A stretch of DNA of 64,000 nucleotides, taken from Crocodylus rhombifer (Eukaryota; Chordata; Crocodylia; Crocodylidae). The stretch lies in assembly GCA_038503035.1 (NCBI GenBank), contig JAVSML010024617.1:989868-1053867 (forward strand). The letters are read 5' to 3'. Below, one piece after another: positions 11,991-29,621 of the stretch (position 1 is the stretch's first letter; every line of letters starts with the position of its first letter). The notes beneath the pieces are model-generated. The model saw nothing but the letters and a program-made list of their open reading frames with translations. It had not been told where the DNA came from and did no database searches. Both the position numbers and the translations under genes were made by a program.

Positions 11991-13666
11991 GTATATGTTC
12001 TACCAGTTGCAACAAAATTAAAATAAAACAGTGTGTGACGATACAAAAATGCATAAAATGAAGCAATATATAATAGTACAGTAAAAATGAATAAAAATAA
12101 AGGAATTCTGTTTGATTTTTGGTCCTTATTCTTTGTTCCAGTAATGTAAATATATCTAGAGAGGCTGTAAATTGTTAGAGATGAACCAAATTATTTGGTT
12201 TTTTTTCATTAGACCAGTATTTAAGACTTTCCACTAAGGGGGAGATCCATTTTTATCCTCTTTATTCAAAGAATGATGAACAAGATCACAAATAGTCATT
12301 TAGGTCATCTTATTCCCACAAGAACATATCCTGTCTAGATGTGGGGACACCACTTGCCCGTCTCATTAGTGTGTGGATCTCGTTAGGATGAATCACACCC
12401 TAGTAATGGCCTCTCATTTGTAGTTTTGTTTTTCACATAGGTGGGTTTCTAGGCCAAAAAGCTCATTTATTTATCTCAAAGTGGAAGCTTGATAATCTCA
12501 CTGCCTGCATATCTGTCTCCATTCTGGCATATTTCATTCTTTAAATTCATATTTTGTTTTATATATTGGTAATATTGGGTTAGTGACTGTCAGCACATTT
12601 CCCAGGCCACTGTTTGGAGGAGAACAATTGCTTTTAAGCATTTAAGGGTTTATTTGGAAGGAGGAGAGGCTTTTAAAATGCAGTTCTAAGGGTATCTGAT
12701 AGGTATACTAGCTCTTAATTTTTTTTACCAATAATTTAGTTCTTGAGCTTAATATATTCACATTAACCAGCCCCATTTTAGATTGCATGAGCCCATTACA
12801 GAATTTAGTAGAGGTAAAACTGCATTAAAGTGTAATTAGAATTTTTTTCTGGTTTTGAATGAACTGTGTGTCCACACCTCATGGTTATGCTCTGTGCAAT
12901 AAAATGAACCCTACCTTACCTGCCAATATCTCCTTTTTACCAGTCTTATTGTAAAAGGATGAAACTCTGAGGCTTGTTTTGCTTTAAACTTTCCATTTTT
13001 GATACATTGGTTCTAGCTCAGATTTTTATTTAAATACATTCCAGTTATTTAAATGAGGACACTAACTCTTATTTTCTTTTTTATGTAAAATCCATAGTAG
13101 TTTCCTCTGTTCATTCCCAAGAACCAGTACCTAGGATTTAGCAGTATTGATTTCTGGGCTATTTAAGACGCACAATACTGTTGAAAGCACCTAATAAATT
13201 TTGGTTGCCTGCTAACTTCATTTATCAGTGAACCAAGTGAATTTACAAATTGAGGGCCCTCTACTGAGATCTCCTTCTATCATCTTCTAGGCAAGTAATT
13301 TAGCCGCACTCATTTCTGCTGTTTGTGGTACAAGGAAAGAAGGGCCCTGAATATTCAAGAAACATCAGGCCATATTTGGTTTTATATTCCAAATGCAATT
13401 CAGATTGCACTTCAGAATGAACAGGACTCTAGTTCAGCTGTTGAGTTAGGGTACAGACAGAACTGACAATTTTCACTCAATCTGGCCACAGAAAGCAGTC
13501 TGTAGTTGTGACCAAACACAAGTGTGTGGTTGCAGGCAGCTTCAAAAATGGCTGTTCGGGCAAAAATCTGAACCCTCATTGCATAAGGGGTCAGATGAAG
13601 ACGGTTCAAAACAAAGTGTCTGCTGTAACTTGTCTGCATTGCCTGTGTGTTGAATTAAAAAAATCG

Positions 13667-14180
13667 TGGTTCGTTTCTCGGGAGGTGGAAAAAACTTTCA
13701 GCTACAGACACACTTTATTAGCAACACAAAAGGTATATATTTGCAAATAGGGTCAGAGGGAGAAGACAAAAGATCAAATCCCTCTGCCCCCGAGCACAAT
13801 CATTAGCAGGCTTTTATCCCCTCTCTCCTGACCACGTGTGCAGAAGGAGGAATTTTTACAACTCATTTCCGGTTCATACAAACATATATGTAAACATGTC
13901 GCTTCATACGTCCCATGTGCATTATAATTAACTACTTAAGTATGTGGGGCGGGTAGGCTTAATATGCATTAGGTTATCACGTGTGCGTAGATGGGACCCA
14001 AGGTTACTCAAGGTTCAACCTGAAGGCAAAAATGGCATTTGCTCTTATCTTAGCCTAAGAATGTGGGGGTCATGAAAGAAAGTGTGATTTAGTGTAACAA
14101 AGAGATAGTAAATTTGCAGAACAGAGAGGGAGTGATACCTTAGTACAAAGGGCCTTTGGTGGTTTTCCCTTCAATTTCCA
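13667..14180 (-). mobile_element. Probable LTR of an endogenous retroelement
   Basis: Read on the minus strand: a TATA-like ATAAAAG at 13812-13818, then an AATAAA signal at 13714-13719 about 95 nt downstream, an arrangement typical of a retroviral-type U3-R-U5. Just outside the proposed start (14181-14212) the minus strand is a polypurine stretch (gggagagggaaggggggg), as expected before a 3' LTR that starts TGG at 14180. The 3' limit (CA near 13667) is a guess and no target duplication was found. No gag, pol or env is visible nearby, so if real it is a remnant. Confidence 0.5.
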
Positions 14181-15205
14181 ACCCCCCCCTTCCCTCTCCC
14201 ATTAAGGAGACAAGGAGGGGTAGCAGCTGTGTTTTTGTTTTTTTTTTTCTAAATCTGCTATTGATAATGCATTTTTAATAATATTTCTAACATGTGTATA
14301 AGTTCTTAGATACAGATTTGAAAAGATATATGCTTCCAAAGACATAGATACATGCCTTCTGAGATTTGCAAAAGCAGTTAAGTAGGTTAGGTACGTAACC
14401 ACTGAAATCAGACTTGGGTGCCTAATTTGCTTTGATGCTTTGGTAAATTCCACTAGGCGTCTCCCTGTGTCTTTACCTGCTTAAATATTTGTAAACCTAG
14501 CCCCTTGATAGATACTGCTTTGTAGCACTGGCTCACTCATAACAGTGAGTTTGTTCAGCCTCATTTGCTTTAAATCTAGACATATGAGTTTAGCCTAAAT
14601 TGTGATGGAGAAAAAATAATTGCCTTTGCTAAAGCTTACTCATTTTCAGAATTAGCCTGTTAGTCTGAATTGGAGCCTGGCTTCTGTGCTGTAACCTTAT
14701 GTTGTCAGTAAAGGTGATGCTAGAGCTTTCACTTCCATGCAGTTGAAATGAGTTTTTTAATATCTTATTTCTACAATTCTTCCTACCTTTTAGTAGGGGG
14801 CAGCTTTTACTTTGTTTAAACAGCTCTAATAGTATCCTATCACAAAAACAAAAGAATAACTTCCTGAAGTTAAACCCTTCATTATCAATGACCACTGGCA
14901 TGTAACCTACAAGTACAAAGAAAAGGAAATGGGAATTAAGTGAACATTTTAGTTCAGTCTTATCCAAATCTAGTTTTGTGGCCATGTACAAGGAGGAAAT
15001 CTAGTAGATTATAAAATTCTCTCAGAATTTTACCAGGTAAATGATGTACTTTCTATCTGTTCCCTTAATTTTGTAGCTGTTTAGATTTTGTTTCATTTAA
15101 TTGCTTGTTTCTGTAAAAGTCCTGCAATGCACTTAAGTCAAAACAATTAACTGTTCTTTGCTCTTTTGTAATATTTTTCTGCTATAATATTTTCTTTTCA
15201 ATCAG

Positions 15206-15341
15206 GTGAAAATGAAATCCTTGACACTCTACACAATATTGCGAGCAAGAACAAGATCTGGAGGTCCTACATTGGCATGGGTTATTACAACTGCTCAGTA
15301 CCTCCAGCCATTATGCGGAACTTACTGGAGAATGCAGGATG
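15206..15341 (+). CDS. GLDC: GLDC exon 3
   Basis: 136 nt, entered with the last two bases of a Cys codon (human residues about 112-157). It reads [16 protein letters not shown], then [16 protein letters not shown], ending in LLENAGW. The IGMGYYN segment is a hallmark of the N-terminal half of P-proteins. The acceptor is ...caatcag at 15201-15205. The donor is GT at 15342, splitting the Trp codon TG|G. A (TG)n tract begins 20 nt after the donor. Confidence 0.97.
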
Positions 15342-15359
15342 GTAACTTACAGTATTTCC

Positions 15360-15361
<2 letters not shown>

Positions 15362-15411
<50 letters not shown>
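15362..15411 (+). repeat. (TG)n then (GA)n microsatellite
   Basis: About 39 nt of TG followed by GAGAGAGAGAG. It starts 20 nt downstream of the exon 3 donor. Confidence 0.97.
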
Positions 15412-17456
15412 TGAGATACATTCATGATTTTATAAATATGATACACAGACAAATTCTGTTTAATGGTATACAGATGTCTGTTTTTGTGCACTACTCCATT
15501 CTTGATGCAGAAACCAGAGTTAAAGAAAACATCAGTCATCCATTGATTATTAATCAGTCAGATTAGAACTTTGTTATTTTTCTGAAATAATCAGCAAAGG
15601 CAAAATTGCATTTTTGTTCATGGAGAATAGTCTTTATCCCACATACTAACTATAAAAACAGTAGTGACCTTTGTAGCTTAACTTTTCTGACAAAGAAATT
15701 CTGATCAAAATAGCAAATATTCCCTGACTTAGAAGTTTGTGTGAGCATTTTTTAATACAAAATTATAACATGGAAAAAACTGGTTAATAAGCCAGTATTA
15801 ACTGTAGCTTTCACCCACACTTTACAGAGACCAAAGACTATTTGGGATCTGGATTCAACCCTCTCCTTCCCCAGTATGTGTATCAGTCATAGACATCCTT
15901 TTGTCTGATATGCACAGTAGAGAAGGTGGTGTCTGAAGATTTCAGTTCCAAATCAGTTTGCCTTTAGTAGAAAGCAAAGTTAAAAACAAAACAAAACAGT
16001 GAATTAGAAAAAGTAGTTTGGCAAACATGAGTAGATTAATCTCTCTAAAAATCACTGCTTGTTCAGTTGTGGAATATTCATTAAGCAAGGAGAAAACCTG
16101 GTATTAGTTCATGAATAATTGTGGCTAGCTTGTACTTCAGCATCTGATAAAGGAGATTTGTGTACTGTAAGTCCTAAAATCTGTGCCTGAGTGGAGTGTC
16201 TTTGTGTAGTTTGCATATCAAGCTGCTTTTTCCTTTTAGAAATTTCATGTTGTGGATCCAAGAAGTCTAGTTAATTTGCATTAAAAAAAATAGTTCAAGT
16301 TGGTCTTACTCTGCCCCTGCTGTAGCATTTGCAACCTATGTATTTCCAACCTAACTTCAGTACAGACCTCGTATATGAGAACAAAATATTTCAAGTGAAC
16401 TTGAAATAGAAATGAAATGCAAGAAATTCAAACTAAGTGGATATAAGTAGTTTTTCCATGTAACAGGATATTAGTAGAGGAGTCAAGGAAGACTTTTATT
16501 CTTGAAATACCTTTAAAATCGGATTAGCATTTAAAAGGATTTTATGAGTTTCAAATGGTTAGTGCTGTAGAGAGCAGAACAGAGCTGAGTCATTACAATT
16601 CTAATCAAAATTAATGCAAACTTGTTTTAAGAAATCAGATTGCCCTGACCAGTCTTGAATTCTTTGTGCTGAGCATTGAACAGCTTGAACCAAATGCTCA
16701 TTTCATAGCTACCTGGGAATACTTTTGTTTTTTGCTTAGTTATGTACCCTTGACACGAGGAGTATTTTTCTTCACAAGTTCCTTGTGTCCTGGTACAGTC
16801 AAACAGATTTTTCACATTAGGAGGGTTTTTAACATGCTTACTTGCCACTGATTTGCTAAATTAAGAGTGAAGCAGCAGCATGAAGCTGAGCTGCTTGCTT
16901 CAAAGTGCACTGCTTTTCCTATCAGCTGGAACACAGCTCTCATTCTGTGCAGCTATTTACTATAAGTATGTATATTCTCCTAGCTAGTTCAGAAACCCAT
17001 GTTTCAACAGTGATGACACTAAGAATATGATACTGCAAAGAATCTGGGTTCTACTCTGTAGGAAATGCTTTCTTTATGATAATGTTTGTCTTGAAATATG
17101 GCCGTAGGAAGTGGTGGGGCTTGGGCATTTTCATTTGAATTTTATGTACACCTCCAGTGTAAAACTTTGTACATACAATTAATATTTTAAGTTTATTAGG
17201 ACACTTGGGGTTAGCTTTGGGAGAAGGTGAAGGAGAAAAGGATTGGGAGTTTTATTTATGATTGAGTGTGTTTTCATTTAGAAGTGTGAATATTATCAGA
17301 CTCATCCTTCTTTAGAAGACGTGCCATAAAAGTCTTCCAGGGAAGCTAGTTATATTTTCCTAGGAAAATAATCAGCTCTCTAGCAGTCTTGGTAGTGGCT
17401 GACTCAACTAGACACAGAAGCATGAGAACTCTTTGAGAAGACAGAACAGCCTAATT

Positions 17457-17623
17457 CAGGGGCGGGCACTTATTTTGGCCAGAAAGCCACTTACTGAGTT
17501 TTGGCAAGCCATCGAGGGCTGCATGACAGGCAGCCAGGGACAGATTAATATTAATTTTCCACATTTTTAGGGGCCCTGCAGGTGGAATAGAATGGCCCAG
17601 TGGGCTGCATTTTGCCCATCCTG
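17457..17623. mobile_element. hAT-type MITE, 167 bp
   Basis: Left end caggggcgggcacttatttt, right end gcattttgcccatcctg. Flanked by gcctaatt (17449-17456) and gcttaatt (17624-17631), an 8-bp duplication with one mismatch. It shares the first 70 bp (tattttgg...agccactta...gagggctgcatg) with the 1285-bp element at 10706, so it is an internally deleted member of that family. Confidence 0.85.
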
Positions 17624-18672
17624 GCTTAATTAGTTTCTAGATACAGTTCTATGAGGGCAAGCCTATGCAATGATTCCAAAATGCTTAAGAAATTTTGCAT
17701 TCACAAACAGAGGTTAAGTTTGCATTTGACAGAAAAGGTTATTGTAAAACAAACCTGACACCCCTTGCCTATTCTGTTTTGTAGAAAGAAGTTTGGTCAA
17801 CCTGTGTCAAAAATTTTAAAAATCCAGTATTTGAGAATTTTCAGGCCTAGGAAAGCTTTTTGTTGTCAGAAAGTAAACAATAAAACTTAAGAATGGACTG
17901 ATGTTTGTCTGGTAGCAGTTCCATAGTTTTGATAGCAATGGTGTAAGCCAACACTCTAGTCTGTTTGCAGAAATGTTGAATTAATTATGATACTCTGATT
18001 CCTTTGTTTTTCATTTTCTTAGGAGAGATCCACAGTTGCAGGTTTCTTGGAATTTCAAACACTCACTATGACACAAGCTAGGAAAGGTGTGTTTTGAGAT
18101 TTCAGTATACTTTTAAGAAGCTGTGTTGTAGTTTTAGAATAGCAAGCTCATTTGGCTTTGACAAAAGAAGGAAATGGCCTGCAATTTTTGAAATCCTTTT
18201 AATCTTGCAGCTCATAATTACTTATTTTTATAGCAATTCAGTTCCCTTAAATCCAGACAAAGGGCTTTGCTGTTGAAGTAATCATAATTGTCATAATTTG
18301 TCATAATTGACCACAGAATTACCAAGTTTAGCTAACTGGCAACTAACCATATTATATAAAAATTATATATAGAAAGAGTATTTCTGCTCTTTCTTGTTGT
18401 AGCTGTCTGGATATTTGTCATTACCTGCTTCAAATTCCTGTAGTATGGTGCAGATTGTACAGAGCAAATTAAGGCTCATAAAGGCTACCCATTTATGTGC
18501 ACAAGACTTCCTGATAGTTTTTATATTATTAGCCTACTTACCTGTTTCCTTAGAAACAGAGATAATTCTTACCTGTGATGTGACAGGACATGAACGTGAA
18601 TGAGTGACCAAATAATATTATCTGGATCCATAACTTTGGATTTAATCTACACTTACCCTACGTGCCTTATCT

Positions 18673-19878
18673 CAGGGTGGATTTGACTGAAATCTAATCC
18701 ATTTAAATCATTATTGAAATCATGATTAAAAGCACTGGTCAGGAAGCCTCCATTTTAATAATTGTTTTGCACAAAAAGTGCATTCTTGTTGTTTTGAGAT
18801 CCTTTTATTCATTTAACTTCTTGAAACTTAGCACTTCTAGAGAAAGGTAAGTGCTTGACTGTGTACAAACTCATCAGGGGAGATCATCAGCAAATAGGAA
18901 GAGCCCTTTTCTCCCCAGCACCACCTGGGGTGATGAGGAACAATGGTAATAAGCTGATGGAGAATAGGTTTAAGTTAGAGATCAGGAGGCAATATTTTAC
19001 AGTTAGGGTGGCCAGAATCTGGAGCCAACTTCCTAGGGAAGTGGTCCTTGCCCTTACCTTGAGTAAATTAAAAAGAGGTTGGATGATCACCTGTCTGGGG
19101 TCTTGTGAACCCTGCGTTCATTCCTGCCCGTGGCAGGGGGTCAGGCTAGATGATCTGTTCAGGTCCCTCCTGACCCTAGCTTCTATGAAACTAAGCTACT
19201 ATGAAACTGTGTACACACAAACATGCAGAGAAACTGTACGGCTGATGAGAGATAACAGACTTGATTACCCATCCATCTCCATATGCTGCTGTTAACAAGG
19301 ATGTTATCTCTGGAGACAACATACTCTCCCTATGCCTGAAGAAGGGCATTTGTGACCTAAACCTTGCAAAGAACAAGTTTTCGAACTATGTAACTGATTT
19401 AATAAAAGATACCACACATCTGCCCAAAGAACCTTGTCTGGCTGTGATCTCTGGAGATACAAATCAACAGTCTGAGAACTGAAACTGTTTTTCCACAGAG
19501 ATTCTTAATGGGATCTTCTAGACTGAGCACTGACTCTCATTGGGTAGAGTGATTTTCTTTAATCTTTACTAATCTATAGTGAAGTCTCTGGGAAACACAT
19601 AAAATTGGGTCCCTAATATAGCCATGGCCTGCTGTAACCTATTTATAGAACTTCTAAAATGGTTACAGTAATATATTGTCTCAAATAGTATATAATTAAA
19701 AATGATAATCCCTATTCCATGATGATATTTTTGAGCTTTAGGATATCTTAAAGCCATCTTTATACAAGTTTGCTTTTTTTAAAAACATCCTTAAAAAATC
19801 AAAAAATGTATTTAAATAAAAAAATCTGATTTTAAATAAATCCGTTTTTTAAAAAATCGTTGATATTTATCCACCTTG
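18673..19878. mobile_element. DNA element with 'cagggtggatt' ends, CR1 nested inside
   Basis: Left end cagggtggatttgactg with runs of atttaaatc. Right end is the inverse, gatatttatccaccttg, preceded by AT-rich tttaaataaa blocks. I recall the cagggtggatttga type as a common reptilian DNA repeat with alternating atttaaatc blocks. No clean target duplication was found. A CR1 3' end at about 18860-19208 sits inside. Confidence 0.6.
18860..19208 (+). mobile_element. CR1 3' end (ORF2 C-terminus plus tail)
   Basis: Plus-strand CR1 fragment. It encodes FKLEIRRQYFTVRVARIWSQ then LPREVVLALTLSKLKRG, the C-terminus of CR1 ORF2, and ends with ctgcccgtggcagggggtc ... ccctagcttctatgaaac and a second actatgaaac. 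Slightly more diverged than the copies at 1237 and 49241. Confidence 0.92.
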
Positions 19879-20716
19879 TAATATCAGTTTTTTATTCACC
19901 GTTTATCTTGTGCACTGTGAGTGAATAGTTTTAAGTTTTGTACATTTTTTACTATAAGTTGCATTGATTGGACATGATAAAGGACTAAAATAAGAAAAAA
20001 TGGGGATAAAGGTAGAATGCATACTCCTTAGGAAAAACACCCAAGAGCAACATGGGTTAAAAATATATATAAGGTTTTGATGCCACTGAGTTTCAGAGGG
20101 AACTAGGCTTCTCGGTCTATTTATGATTTTGAAAGTGTTATTTCTTATTGTAAAGTGGACATGATAGTAATGGGTGGTGACTTGTTTAAAAAAGGCTTAT
20201 TTTGTGGGGGAAAGAGACAATGCTATATGTTAACTCTGGATGTTGACAGCAACCATAGGGAGTGTGCACATTATGTCATAATATAATATGAGATGTAGTA
20301 AAAATTATTGTTTAATGCAGGCAATTCAATTTATTTTGTTTGAAGTTTGGAAAAGCTTACTGAAAGCATTTTGCTAGTCCACAAGTGTGTGTGCGTGTGT
20401 AAAATTTGAACTCGGTATGACCTAATCACAATGTCTGCCTGAAAAAGCATGGCTAGAATATATCTTTTTAAATTCCTCACATTTTACAGCCCTTCTAGGT
20501 ATGTAGGTATGTAATTAACAAGCTTTTAAATAATTACAACAGTTACTTGAACACTGATACTCATGAGGGATCCTGGATTTCTCTGTTATAAAATCCAAAA
20601 TTCTGTTATAAAAAAACCCCAAATTTTTTTATTTAACACCCCCCCCACCCCCCAAATCCATGTTTTTGTTGAATTGAAACGAAGCACCACTGTGTATATA
20701 TAGTGATTCCTGGGTC

Positions 20717-20815
20717 GTTTTATTGATATCTTATAAAGATATCAATAAAACATTGTGTTCAGCTGATACCTGTGTATGCATATATATGGGCTGAACACAA
20801 TGTTTTACTGATATT
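20717..20815. repeat. Two overlapping palindromes (hairpin-forming)
   Basis: 20717-20751 is a perfect hairpin: 16-bp arms gttttattgatatctt / aagatatcaataaaac around a 3-nt loop. Its right arm is re-used in a second hairpin: 20738-20763 pairs with 20790-20815 (gctgaacacaatgtttt...), 26-nt arms with about two mismatches and a 26-nt loop. Could be a small foldback transposon or simply a mutation hot spot. Confidence 0.9.
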
Positions 20816-22492
20816 TGCAATTTTAAAGCAATTTTGAAGCTTACCAATACCTCAGTCATTATAATGAAATAAATTCTAAATACCTATAATTCTTGGGCAT
20901 ATGAAATGTACCAGCGCTATATTGGTTCATCAGTGTTGAGGTCTCTTGAAAATTAATATGATGAAATGGCAGAAAACAATCAGACGTGACTAGAAGAACC
21001 AAAAGAAAAATAGGCTTTAAGGAACTGTACAAATGCTGGACAATTCAGTGTGCCACCTAAAGGTTAAAAAAGAATTAAAAAAAAAAAGACAGCACTGAAT
21101 GGCTGCTCAAAATATGTTCCTATGCAGTGGAAATAAATACTTTTTCAGTTAAGCATATACATGTAGTCAAAAAATACAATTAATTTTACAAAAATACAAT
21201 TAATTTAGTATCTTTTTAGAATAGATAATGAAGCTTTTTATATTTTTATGGGAGTTGCCAGTCTGCTGATACTTTCTACCAGACATGTAGTTTGAAGCAG
21301 AGTTGAGAGTTAGCTTAAGAATTCCAAAATAAGACCTCTGTTTTGTTGTTTTCAACGTTAGCAATTATAATATACACACAGCCTTGAAAGATTCAGATCT
21401 CTGCTGCTTTCTAATCCAGTTCTCTTGGTCACTAGCCCAGGCTTTGGCTGAAAGCATGGGTTTCCTAGATACTGCTTGCTGTGATAATGCCTGCCTGCCC
21501 TGATTCGGGGATTATTACTCTTACTTCACAGTTTTTAAGCTTGTTCCTTGCTGTACATGGTTTATAATGTACTTCAAAACATCAGTTAATGTCTTAAAGG
21601 GCTTATGTTTACATAGATGTATTAAAGACCAACGCTAAAACATGTGACAAAAAATAGACAGTTAAAGGAAGAAAATGTCTCCCTCCCTATTTTTTGTAGG
21701 TGTTTGACTTACAGAAAAATTAGTAAAAGACCATGGGAAAAATACTGAATCCCTGAAAGCTTTAGATAATTCTTGCATATTTTAAGTAAGGAAGTACCTT
21801 GCCACTTATGGATGCTTCTCGACTGTGTCATTTCCTTTGGGAATGTTTACTTGTAGAAATTCCCTTTTGTCAGAAAAGGTTCTCAGTATGGACTGTACAT
21901 TTTCCTTTGCTTGATTTGGATAAAAGGCAGTTTGTCTTGCTTGCCACTGTGCTGATTTTTTTTTTTTTTTTTTCATTTGATTATTAAAGGGGCTGCAAGT
22001 CAAATAACTTGAGACAAACCCCTTGGAAAAAAAGGTAGAACTTTTTAACCAGGAACCCAATTTCACCTGCTGTCGGAGAACTCGTTTATATAAAAGTTTA
22101 TTCCAAAAATGTTTAACGGGTAGTACATTAATAATACAAAAGTTTTTAGAGAACTTCAGACCTAAGTGTGACAAAATAAACAGCCGTGTAATTTGAAGTG
22201 ATGGCAACTAATTAAAATTGTTAAAATTCAGGGCTTATTTTTGGCAGCATCTAGTCATCTGTCCGTGTGAACTAGCTTTCATAATTGTTACTTTTTATTA
22301 TTATTAAAATAGGCTTTTAATGTTGGAATAGAAAAAGTGTTTCCAATAATGTATTGTAGAACTGTTTGGGTTCCCTCCCCTACTAGTCTCTCTTATTTTA
22401 CTTTTATTTTTTTTAAATTTGAAGGCGTAACACAAATCACTAAAATATATCAGTAGTAATGCTCAGTTCTATAATAGGGTTGTGGTGACCTG

Positions 22493-22505
22493 CCGGTAGG
22501 GGGCA
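22493..22505 (+). promoter_or_regulatory. CTCF-like motif (candidate)
   Basis: ccggtagggggca fits the CTCF core CCASYAGRGGGCR with one mismatch and is followed by gaattggcg. It stands alone in AT-rich intron. A single motif match is weak evidence. Confidence 0.3.
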
Positions 22506-24865
22506 GAATTGGCGTTGCTATGGAGAGCCCTAAGAGTAGAAATTTCTTGCTGAAAAGCACAACACAGGCTTTGTCTGTAATGAAGCAAGTTTGTGTTGTG
22601 CTGAAAACTTGGCAGAAAACTTTCTAGATGTAGAAGTGGTTTGAGTGTTGTTTTGCAACAACTTCATAACAGAAAAAGGAAAGCAAAGTCTTATCCAGGT
22701 AGAGCTGCATATACTTAATCTTTCACTGCAACTCCTTTATTTCATTTATCTGTACATTTAATACCTTTAATATCTTCTGGAGGTAAGGGAAAGGGAGTAC
22801 TCCGTTCAGGACAGCAAGATTTATCTCTTGCATAATGTCTTACCTGTCCCTGAAACCATACCTTACTGGGAGGGACAAACAAATGTTATCTGGAATCTTT
22901 TCCTGAACCTCTGCTTAAACTACTACGAAAACCAAACAGAACTAGATTTCTCCCTGGTTTCTTTTTAACTTAAGCTTGCATCAGAAGTAAAATTTTGATA
23001 TACTTTTAGTTTAAAAATGTCTTTTTCACCTAGTTTGTTCATTCTTGAGTTTTTGGGGAATATTGCAATATTGACTTTCACAGGATTTTACTACAAAAGG
23101 GAAAATTGTACAATAGCTGTGTCTTTTTCCTGTTTTACATACGGAGGCCTGTATTTTTTTTTTCTTTTCCCATACAGATTCTGTCGTCAGTAACACCTTA
23201 CAACAGAATTCTCAGGAATTCTGCTTTGTTCTTTCTCTTTTGGGAAAGAGCCTCAATCTTGGTGCATATTCCTTCTGGAGTATGAAGTCTGGACCCACAC
23301 AAATCCTGAGCTATGAAACTTAACTTGATTTTTCTTAAACTTGTCCATTTTTTAAGGATCTTGGAGATGTAGAGATCAAATTTTCAAGTTTGATTATTTT
23401 GATGTAACCTAATATATGAAAGCTCACTTGCATTCTTCCCTTCCCTGCTCCCCATGCCATGCATAAACAGAGGGAGAGTATCTTTTAATGGATCAATGGC
23501 ACAGGAATAATTTAGCCAAGCTTTTGGGCACAAGGCACTTTTCTTCAGGTCTCATGGACACACAAATAATTAGCGGATCCAGGACAGTGAAAAGAGGTGT
23601 GCAATGGTGGCAGAAAGCTCACTGTATATGCATCCAGGGTACCTATACACAAGCTGGGAGTCTGCTCTGATGTGCTATAATCGAGTCTGCTGGTAATTAC
23701 TGTGCTCCACTTAGCTTCTACCTCTTGTGTATCAGCGTTGCTCTGCTTCAAATTGGCAGTGGGGCACTTTAGTTAAAGCTCATTTAGCGAGCTTGTTTGA
23801 TGCCGATACATGAGATACTCCAGGTACTTTTATTAGAGCAGCTTTCGGAGCACGTGTAAAAATGTCCCCAGTGGCCAATATCAGAGCTCTTGGTAGTGAA
23901 CTGACAGAAAAGGGGCCTTGACCAGACCACAATGCCTCTATATGTATAAGTGAATTTCAGCTCATATATTTGTCAACTACATGCATAGTCCCTGGCATGA
24001 TTTATATTGTATTCTTACAAATTTGAACTCAGGAGAGTGTTTTAAGGAATTAGAATTAAATCTGAGCTTTTAAATTATCCCCCCTCCCTTCCCTGTAGTA
24101 AGACAGTTATTGCATGGAATTTCCTGTCTTTAAAAAGTTAGGAGAGAAGACCTTCCAAAGTGCTTACAAGCACCTTGATATGAAAGCGAGACTGTTAGAA
24201 ACCAGTTTCTTGTGTGTATTTTCAATTTGCTAGAAGACTACATTTCTTCATATTGTACTCCTGTGTTTGGGACCCCTGCAGAAACCTGGAAAATTAAACT
24301 GCAGAACTTCAGGGTGTATTCATACTTTTTTTTCCAAGTTAAAATGATTGAACTTTAAAATTATACCAGTATTTCAGGGTCTGTGAAAACAGTCAGTGTT
24401 GGACCATCAACTTCAGGTGTCTCTGAATTAAACTGCCATATAACTTCTGACCCTAATATATGGTTGAAGTGTTTCTCCCTTTCCCACTCCTTTCAGTACA
24501 TCATCTCAAGGTAGAAATGGCTGAAAAGATTGCACTGAATTTGCTCCAAGCACAGTTAGGTTACGTATTTGAGAAATTACACCCATATTAATTCTACCAC
24601 TGGTGTTTATGGGAAAACATTTAACCTGCTATATAGAAAACTGAAGATAACAGATAAATATAACTTAATATATAACAGTAAATATATTTATTGTCTCTCG
24701 AACAACACTTTCCCAAGTACTTTTTTCTATTTGTATTTGCTATATGTTTTTATCTTCTCCCCTCCACCCCTGTTTTTCTTATTTCTTTATTAGAAACCGA
24801 TTTCCCTTGCATGTATACAAATTTCCTACATGTAACTTCAGTAGGAAAAACATACTTCTGTTTAA

Positions 24866-29621
<4,756 letters not shown>

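Larger units (their letters stand above)
1..15205 (+). other. GLDC intron 2 (3' part)
   Basis: No GLDC exon is visible before 15206. Human exon 2 encodes a short SIDELIEKTVPANIR-type peptide, and I could not find an equivalent here, so it probably lies upstream of the window. The repeats found are listed separately. In 1-616, 919-1236, 3087-5540, 9896-10697, 11999-13650 and 14215-15205 I see ordinary AT-rich intronic sequence and nothing I can name. 5578-6640 is more GC-rich with only chance open frames. Confidence 0.8.

Noticed and set aside
1..15205. GLDC exon 2
   Set aside because: I looked for a 79-nt exon encoding a SIDELIEKTVPANIR-like peptide ending in phase 1 and found no match. It most likely lies upstream of the window.
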